This document shows positions 59,197 to 64,000 of a stretch of 64,000 nucleotides of DNA, piece by piece. Under the pieces are notes generated by a model. That model ran no database searches, was not told the origin of the DNA, and worked only from the letters and a program-made list of their open reading frames with translations. The translations under genes and the position numbers were made by a program. The stretch spans positions 1 to 64,000 of the forward strand of contig CAJUDW010000005.1 of the NCBI GenBank assembly GCA_910584995.1. Direction: 5' to 3'. This DNA is from an uncultured Oscillibacter sp. (GTDB lineage Bacteria; Bacillota; Clostridia; Oscillospirales; Oscillospiraceae). Numbering within the stretch: the first letter of the stretch is position 1; each line of letters begins with the position of its first letter.

Positions 59197-59592
59197 GGCG
59201 TATCCTCCTTTTTAAGACCAATTTTGACAATATATCAATCAGAACGAACAAGATATACGGTAAAATTGCGCTGTATAACCTGCGGCACAGATCAACCGGC
59301 AGGGAAGTTTTCCGGATGTAAGCCGCGGCTTTCACCGGATATACCTCTTACTATAGCATAGCCCGTCCCGGCCTTCAACGACAATAAAATGATAAGGAGG
59401 GTAAAAAAATGATTTATTGTAGGTAAAAGGGAAAATGCAAAATTTTTACCCGTGATGTGCCTTTTTTACCCTTGATTACCTCCGGCGGGCCGTGGTATCC
59501 TCATCATATAATCCAGCTTCAGCCAGGAAAAATAGCCCTGCCGGGGAGGAGCCCGGCGGGCAGCAGATAAATTTTTAAGGAGGAGCCGCCTT
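59197..59592. promoter_or_regulatory. Divergent control region with GGGTAAAA/TTTTACCC repeats
   Basis: Between the DUF624-lacZ operon and the MsmX-like gene. GGGTAAAAAA (59399-59408), GGTAAAAGGG (59422-59431), TTTTTACCC (59443-59451) and TTTTTTACCC (59462-59471) recur within 73 bases and look like operator half-sites. TATCCT near 59496 with TTGATT 18 bases upstream is a possible promoter for the ATPase gene. No gene is seen. Confidence 0.5.
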
Positions 59593-60681
59593 ATGGCCAG
59601 TATTTCTTTCCGTCATGTGAAAAAGGTCTATCCCGGCAACGTCACGGTCGTTCCCGATTTGAACCTGGAGATTCAGGATAAGGAATTTGTCATTCTGGTC
59701 GGCCCTTCCGGCTGCGGTAAGTCCACCACCCTGCGGATGATCGCCGGCCTGGAGGATATCTCCGACGGCGAACTGTGGATCGGCGACCGGGTGGTCAACG
59801 ACATCGCCCCCAAGGATCGGGACATCGCCATGGTGTTCCAGAACTATGCGTTGTATCCCCATATGACCGTTTACAAGAACATCGCTTTCGGCCTGAGCCT
59901 GAAGAAGATGCCTAAAGATGAAATCGATAAGCGGGTTCACGAGGCTGCCCGGGCCCTGGATCTGGAGCACCTTCTGAACCGCAAGCCCAAGGCCCTTTCC
60001 GGCGGCCAGCGCCAGCGCGTTGCCCTGGGCCGCGCCATGGTCCGCAATCCCGCCGTCTTCCTGCTGGACGAACCCCTCTCCAACCTGGACGCCAAGCTTC
60101 GTACCGCCATGCGCTCGGAGATCAGCCGCCTCCACAAGCGTTTGCAGACCACCTTCGTCTACGTCACCCACGACCAGACCGAGGCCATGACCATGGGCGA
60201 CCGGATTGTGGTCATGAAGGACGGCATCATCCAGCAGAACGATACCCCCCAGAACCTGTACGACTATCCCTGCAACCTGTTTGTGGCGGGCTTCATCGGC
60301 TCCCCCCAGATGAACTTCATGGACGCTGTGATCGGAAAGTCCGGCGAGAACTACACCGCCAAGGTCTGCGGCTATGACGTGGCCCTTCCTGCCCGGATGA
60401 ACGAGTTTTTGGCTCCCTATACAGGCAAGACGGTGGTGCTGGGCGTGCGTCCGGAGGACGTGAAGGCGTCGGAAAAGGGCGAAGGCCTCCAGGCTACCAT
60501 CGAAATTGCCGAGTTGATGGGCGCGGAAATCAACCTGCACCTGGACTGCCAGGGCAGCAAGGTTGTGGTGCGGGCCCCCTCTACTTACACCGGGCGGGAA
60601 GGCGACACCGCCGTTCTGCTGCCGGACACGGGAAAGATTCACCTGTTCGACAAGGAGACCGAGCAGGCCATTGCCCACTAA
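59593..60681 (+). CDS. msmX: MsmX/UgpC-type sugar importer ATPase
   Basis: A 362-residue ABC ATPase with AAGGAGGAGCC upstream. Walker A LVGPSGCGKSTTLRM, signature ALSGGQRQRVALGRAMVRNP, Walker B VFLLDEPLSNLD and a C-terminal MalK-like TOBE region (VVLGVRPEDVKASEKGEGLQ). No permease lies beside it, which fits MsmX, the ATPase shared by several carbohydrate importers. It stands opposite the beta-galactosidase operon. Confidence 0.88.
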   Translation: MASISFRHVKKVYPGNVTVVPDLNLEIQDKEFVILVGPSGCGKSTTLRMIAGLEDISDGELWIGDRVVNDIAPKDRDIAMVFQNYALYPHMTVYKNIAFGLSLKKMPKDEIDKRVHEAARALDLEHLLNRKPKALSGGQRQRVALGRAMVRNPAVFLLDEPLSNLDAKLRTAMRSEISRLHKRLQTTFVYVTHDQTEAMTMGDRIVVMKDGIIQQNDTPQNLYDYPCNLFVAGFIGSPQMNFMDAVIGKSGENYTAKVCGYDVALPARMNEFLAPYTGKTVVLGVRPEDVKASEKGEGLQATIEIAELMGAEINLHLDCQGSKVVVRAPSTYTGREGDTAVLLPDTGKIHLFDKETEQAIAH

Positions 60682-60694
60682 AGCATACAGCAGA

Positions 60695-60725
60695 GTGCCC
60701 CGGACGAAAGTCCGGGGCACAGTTT
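60695..60725. terminator. Bidirectional terminator
   Basis: GTGCCCCGGAC (60695-60705) and GTCCGGGGCAC (60710-60720) pair over GAAA and are followed by AGTTTTT. It separates msmX from the convergent large gene. Confidence 0.88.
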
Positions 60726-60734
60726 TTGCATCAT

Positions 60735-63700
60735 TCAGGAACCCAGCATATCCCGCATCCGCAGAAGCATTTTCAAGTCATTATCCAGGCAGGTGGAGGC
60801 GGGCAGGTTGGGGTCGTACCGCAGGCAGTCCCCCTTATCCGGGGACAGGGGCAGGATCACCGCCTCGTTGAGCCGGGAGAGGGTGAGGTTCCGGGCGTAG
60901 CCCTCCCGGTAGGCGGATTCCAGGGCCAACAGGAGGCTCCGGCTGTTCTCCAGACAGATCTGGGAGAACCGGAACACCGCCTCCCGGCCGCACTCCCGAT
61001 AAAACCGGGGGAAGGTATAGGGGAGGATCAGGTTTACCGCCGGGGTGAGGCCCGGCACAGAGGGCCGTGCGCCGCCCACAGTATCACCGCCGATAAAGGG
61101 ATAGATGGTGGACTCCACAAACCAGGCCCGCATGTTGGGGATAAAATACACGCTGTCTACCTTCCACCCCTTGGCATCCACCAGATCCTTGCCCCGGCCG
61201 GAGAGCAGGCCCACTACGCAGCGGTCAATATCCAACTCCTCCTGCCGGAAAAGGGGCTCCAGGGCGTTAATGCGGTTGCCGGAGTGGAGCACGTCGTCCA
61301 CCAGCATCACCGGGCGGCCAAAGGAGCGGACGGCCCGCACCTGGCTCTCCAGAGGCGCGTAGCCGGGAAAGGCCTGGATGGTGAAGGACTGGAGATCCGG
61401 CGAGAACACCTTGTCGGTATGGATAGTCTTGGTAACCGTGTTAGGCACGGCGTTGCCCCGGAGGATCTTGCCGAAGGGGACGCACATTTTGGGCCCCAGT
61501 ACCCGGGGGATGACGGGCTCCGGCGGCACGCTGTTGAGGGCTGTCAGCTTATCCACCAGGCGGTGGTAGATCACCTCTGCGTTGAGGGACAGCACCAAGG
61601 ACCCCGGATACAGCCCGCAGATGGCCCGCTGAAGCTGGTGGTGGGCGGCGCGGACTGCCGCCAGCACCTGCCGGTGGGAGGAGAAGGGCTCTTTCAGCGT
61701 GGTGGGGATATTCTGGAGCAGCACCGCCGGGGAGCGCATGTCCACCAGCAGCAAAGGCCGCCTGGCGTCCCCGCCGATTTGCAGGAATCCCTGCCGGGCC
61801 AGAAGGTCGGAAAGTTCCTCATCCATGGCGGAGGAGCGCCACACGGCATAGCCCTGATCCTCCGTCATGGCCTGGGACAAGGCCTCTGTCAGCAGAAGCT
61901 GGCCAACCTCGTAGCCGCCGGGGGTACGGGCCAGGTAGAGGCCTGTCAGCAGGAGGATGGATCCAGTGGTGTTCCGCCGCACGGCGTCCGCCAGATCCGC
62001 GTCCTGCAAGGCGTCATACAGCTTGCGGTTGCTTACGGTGCGAAGGGTCAGGAAACCCAGCACCCGGGGCCGGGGCCCGGTATGGCGGAGGATCAGGACG
62101 TCGTCCCGCCGGTTTTGGGCGGGGCCGTGGCGGACGGCGGCCCGGAGTTCCTCCCAGATCTCCGGGGAGGGGGATTTCACCCGGTGGAACTCCAGGAAAC
62201 CCGCCCGGATAATCTGCTTGTACTGGGGTTCCCGCAGGTACAGGCTGTTCCGGTAGATATAGTCCTGGACAGAGGGGTCAATCAGATTGGAGATGTCCCG
62301 GCCTAAGTCGATATTCTCCCGGATGCGGGTGGAACTGATATCCTCCAAATGGGTGGGCAGCTGCAGGGGGATGACATCCCCTTGCAGGATAGAGAGATCC
62401 GCCTCAATTTCCCGGCCCTGGGCGTCGCTGGAGCGGCGGAAGACGATATGGTTCAGGGAGTGGACAGAACCGGGAGAAGGGGGGGCCTTATAAGAGGAGG
62501 CCCCTGCCACCACGTCGGATCCTACGGTGAGGTACAACTTCCGCCCGATGAAGACCTCACGGAGGCGATCCAGGTCAGCGGGGGAGGCCAGATTCACCGG
62601 GATGTCGTGGGGAAAGAGGTAGACGTGGAATTCGTCCGCCACGGACATGCTGACAATCTGCCTCCGGATCAAGGAGGGCTGGGCCTTCTTGGACCAGGAG
62701 AACTCGTCCACAGCCAGATACACCTCAAACCCCAGATCCCGGATGGCCTGGACAATACCTTTGTGAGACAGGGAGAAGGGGTCGAAGGTGCCGGGGAAAA
62801 AGGCCACCTTCTCCGGGCTGCGGAACTGGAAGGGGCCGCTGTCAATCCGGTGGAGGATGACAAAGCGGTAGATATGACTGAGGGCGGCGGCGGTATAGAA
62901 GAAGGTCAACTCCTCCTCCGGCTGCTCGTTGATGAGGAAGAGGACTTTTTTGGAGATGAGGGTGAAGAGGGAGGTCTTGTCGTCATAGCTGAGGTATTTG
63001 GAGGCGAAGAGGCCGCCCAGGACGTGAAGGGCCTCCTGGCGGGCCTCCTCCCGCCGGGCTGCCAGGCCCTTTAAAAGCAGCCCGGCCATCCGGCGGCGGC
63101 GGAGGGCCAGGGCCTTCCCCTCGCCGAAACGGGTGCCGTAGACGGCGTAATGCTCCAGCATGTAGCCCACTGTGGCCAGGGCGGCGGCGATGACGTCGAT
63201 GTTGGTGGAGGAGAGGAGGATCTCCATCTGCTCTACCACCTCATCCAACTCCCGGGGCGTCAGCCAAAGGACAAACTGGCCCAGATATTCCGGGATATAC
63301 TTGGAGATCTCCGCCTGCCCGGTTTCCAAGGCCTTGCTCATTTCCACAGCGATCTCGTTCCGCCGCTCCGGCGTCAGGACCGGGGCCATGGACAGCAGGG
63401 CGGAACCGGCCATCCGGCGGACCACCACGTTCTCGCTGACCTTAATGAGGTTGGAGAAATGGGTGGCGATGTGGAGGACATTGGCGCTGTCCTGCGCCAC
63501 CTGGCTGGAGAGGTATTCCACGCCCACCGCTTTTAAAATCCAGGGTGTGGCGCTTTTTAGATTGTCCAGGAATACGCCGCTAACGGCTTCCGCCTGATCC
63601 AGCCGCGCCCAGTGCCCCGTATCCCGGAGGCCCAGAAGACGGCCCAGCTGGGACTGGAGGAACAACAGCGGCGTGGAACCGGCGCAGTCCGCCGCTTCTA

Positions 63701-63998
63701 CGGCCTTTGCCGCCTCTGCCCGTTCGGATTCTGGCAAGGCGGGGAGGAGGTGGCGGAAGAGCCGCAGGGCCGCCGCCTTTTGGGGCGCTTCCCCGTGGGC
63801 CAGCCACCAGGCGGCAAAGCCGCTCAGAAGGGCCCGCGCGCTGCCGTCCACCCGTTCCAGAGGGATGTACAGCACGGTGTCCAGCAGGGCGAAGGCTGCG
63901 TCCGCATCCAAATCCGCCGGGTGCTGGTAGTGGCGGAAGAGTTCGTCGGTAAAGCGGGCGGCGTCCTTGTCGGTACAGTTACTGAGGAGGGCATCCAC
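60735..63998 (-). CDS. Large fusion protein: HEAT-like, NadD-like, acetyltransferase-like and phosphoribosyltransferase domains
   Basis: At least 1,087 residues; an ATG lies at 63998 but the true start may be beyond the window. The N-terminal ~390 residues are helical and HEAT-like. Next is a nucleotidyltransferase fold (KVAFFPGTFDPFSLSHKGIV, about 400-420; STRIRENIDLGRDISNLIDP near 555-575), similar to NadD/PPAT but with SLSHKG where HxGH is usual. Then a GNAT-like part (VLGFLTLRTVSNRKLYDALQ) and a C-terminal phosphoribosyltransferase-like domain with PVMLVDDVLHSGNRIN (about 890-905). NAD or nucleotide metabolism is implied but the reaction is unknown. Confidence 0.75.
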   Translation of the reverse strand: MDALLSNCTDKDAARFTDELFRHYQHPADLDADAAFALLDTVLYIPLERVDGSARALLSGFAAWWLAHGEAPQKAAALRLFRHLLPALPESERAEAAKAVEAADCAGSTPLLFLQSQLGRLLGLRDTGHWARLDQAEAVSGVFLDNLKSATPWILKAVGVEYLSSQVAQDSANVLHIATHFSNLIKVSENVVVRRMAGSALLSMAPVLTPERRNEIAVEMSKALETGQAEISKYIPEYLGQFVLWLTPRELDEVVEQMEILLSSTNIDVIAAALATVGYMLEHYAVYGTRFGEGKALALRRRRMAGLLLKGLAARREEARQEALHVLGGLFASKYLSYDDKTSLFTLISKKVLFLINEQPEEELTFFYTAAALSHIYRFVILHRIDSGPFQFRSPEKVAFFPGTFDPFSLSHKGIVQAIRDLGFEVYLAVDEFSWSKKAQPSLIRRQIVSMSVADEFHVYLFPHDIPVNLASPADLDRLREVFIGRKLYLTVGSDVVAGASSYKAPPSPGSVHSLNHIVFRRSSDAQGREIEADLSILQGDVIPLQLPTHLEDISSTRIRENIDLGRDISNLIDPSVQDYIYRNSLYLREPQYKQIIRAGFLEFHRVKSPSPEIWEELRAAVRHGPAQNRRDDVLILRHTGPRPRVLGFLTLRTVSNRKLYDALQDADLADAVRRNTTGSILLLTGLYLARTPGGYEVGQLLLTEALSQAMTEDQGYAVWRSSAMDEELSDLLARQGFLQIGGDARRPLLLVDMRSPAVLLQNIPTTLKEPFSSHRQVLAAVRAAHHQLQRAICGLYPGSLVLSLNAEVIYHRLVDKLTALNSVPPEPVIPRVLGPKMCVPFGKILRGNAVPNTVTKTIHTDKVFSPDLQSFTIQAFPGYAPLESQVRAVRSFGRPVMLVDDVLHSGNRINALEPLFRQEELDIDRCVVGLLSGRGKDLVDAKGWKVDSVYFIPNMRAWFVESTIYPFIGGDTVGGARPSVPGLTPAVNLILPYTFPRFYRECGREAVFRFSQICLENSRSLLLALESAYREGYARNLTLSRLNEAVILPLSPDKGDCLRYDPNLPASTCLDNDLKMLLRMRDMLGS

Positions 63999-64000
63999 CA

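Noticed and set aside
57718..59361. 547-codon plus-strand frame opposite lacZ and the DUF624 gene
   Set aside because: It spans two real antisense genes and has no recognisable domain.

Overview
The window reads as Bacillota, class Clostridia, probably the high-GC Oscillospiraceae side (Flavonifractor/Oscillibacter-like gut bacteria). The reasons are the GC-rich coding sequence with strong AGGAGG ribosome sites, an FMN riboswitch on an ECF-type riboflavin transporter gene, sortase/CnaB surface proteins and a Tn1549/Tn916-like conjugative element. The genus is inference from style and gene content.

Bases ~1 to ~42,360 are most or all of an integrative and conjugative element (ICE). From left to right it holds: an AT-rich stretch with a SMI1/KNR4-like gene; a RepA_N-type initiator; a double-ParB-domain protein with a 40-residue tandem-repeat linker; antirestriction and accessory genes (ArdA, a PAPS-reductase/DUF3846 fusion, ArdC-like, DUF3560); a candidate oriT; MobC, the relaxase and a PcfB-like protein; a candidate structured RNA; a surface module (membrane protein, sortase, CAP protein and a 2,451-residue thioester/CnaB adhesin); and the type IV secretion genes VirD4, VirB2-like, VirB6-like, MT-A70 methylase, PrgI/VirB3, VirB4, a C5 methylase with an overlapping gene, and an NlpC/P60 hydrolase. 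An AT-richer cargo block follows (32.6-38.2 kb): a PadR regulator operon diverging from three secreted-protein/cytosolic-protein pairs. The right end has Tn916 Orf7/Orf8-like regulators behind an attenuator, a second candidate structured RNA, TnpW and two overlapping serine recombinase genes. The left boundary of the element is not resolved.

About 17 copies of a palindromic motif (core GCGTCTCACsGTGAGACGC) are scattered at gene-module junctions from 2.0 to 40.0 kb and were not seen in the flanking chromosome. They look like sites for an element-encoded DNA-binding protein. Three of them sit directly in front of the ParB gene.

From ~42.4 kb the sequence is chromosomal: a minus-strand tRNA cluster (Val, Glu, Met), greA, ribU with an FMN riboswitch, an XRE-type regulator, a heterodimeric ABC exporter, an Fe3+/polyamine/sugar-phosphate-type ABC importer operon with a membrane protein and a HAD phosphatase, a DUF624 protein plus LacZ-type beta-galactosidase operon, an MsmX/UgpC-type ATPase, and the C-terminal part or all of a large fusion protein (HEAT-like, nucleotidyltransferase, acetyltransferase-like and phosphoribosyltransferase domains).

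The strongest leads are the palindrome family, the two structured RNAs, the secreted/cytosolic pair cargo, the three consecutive transfer genes that appear to start with AUU, AUA and AUC, and the protein encoded in an alternative frame inside the cytosine methylase gene.
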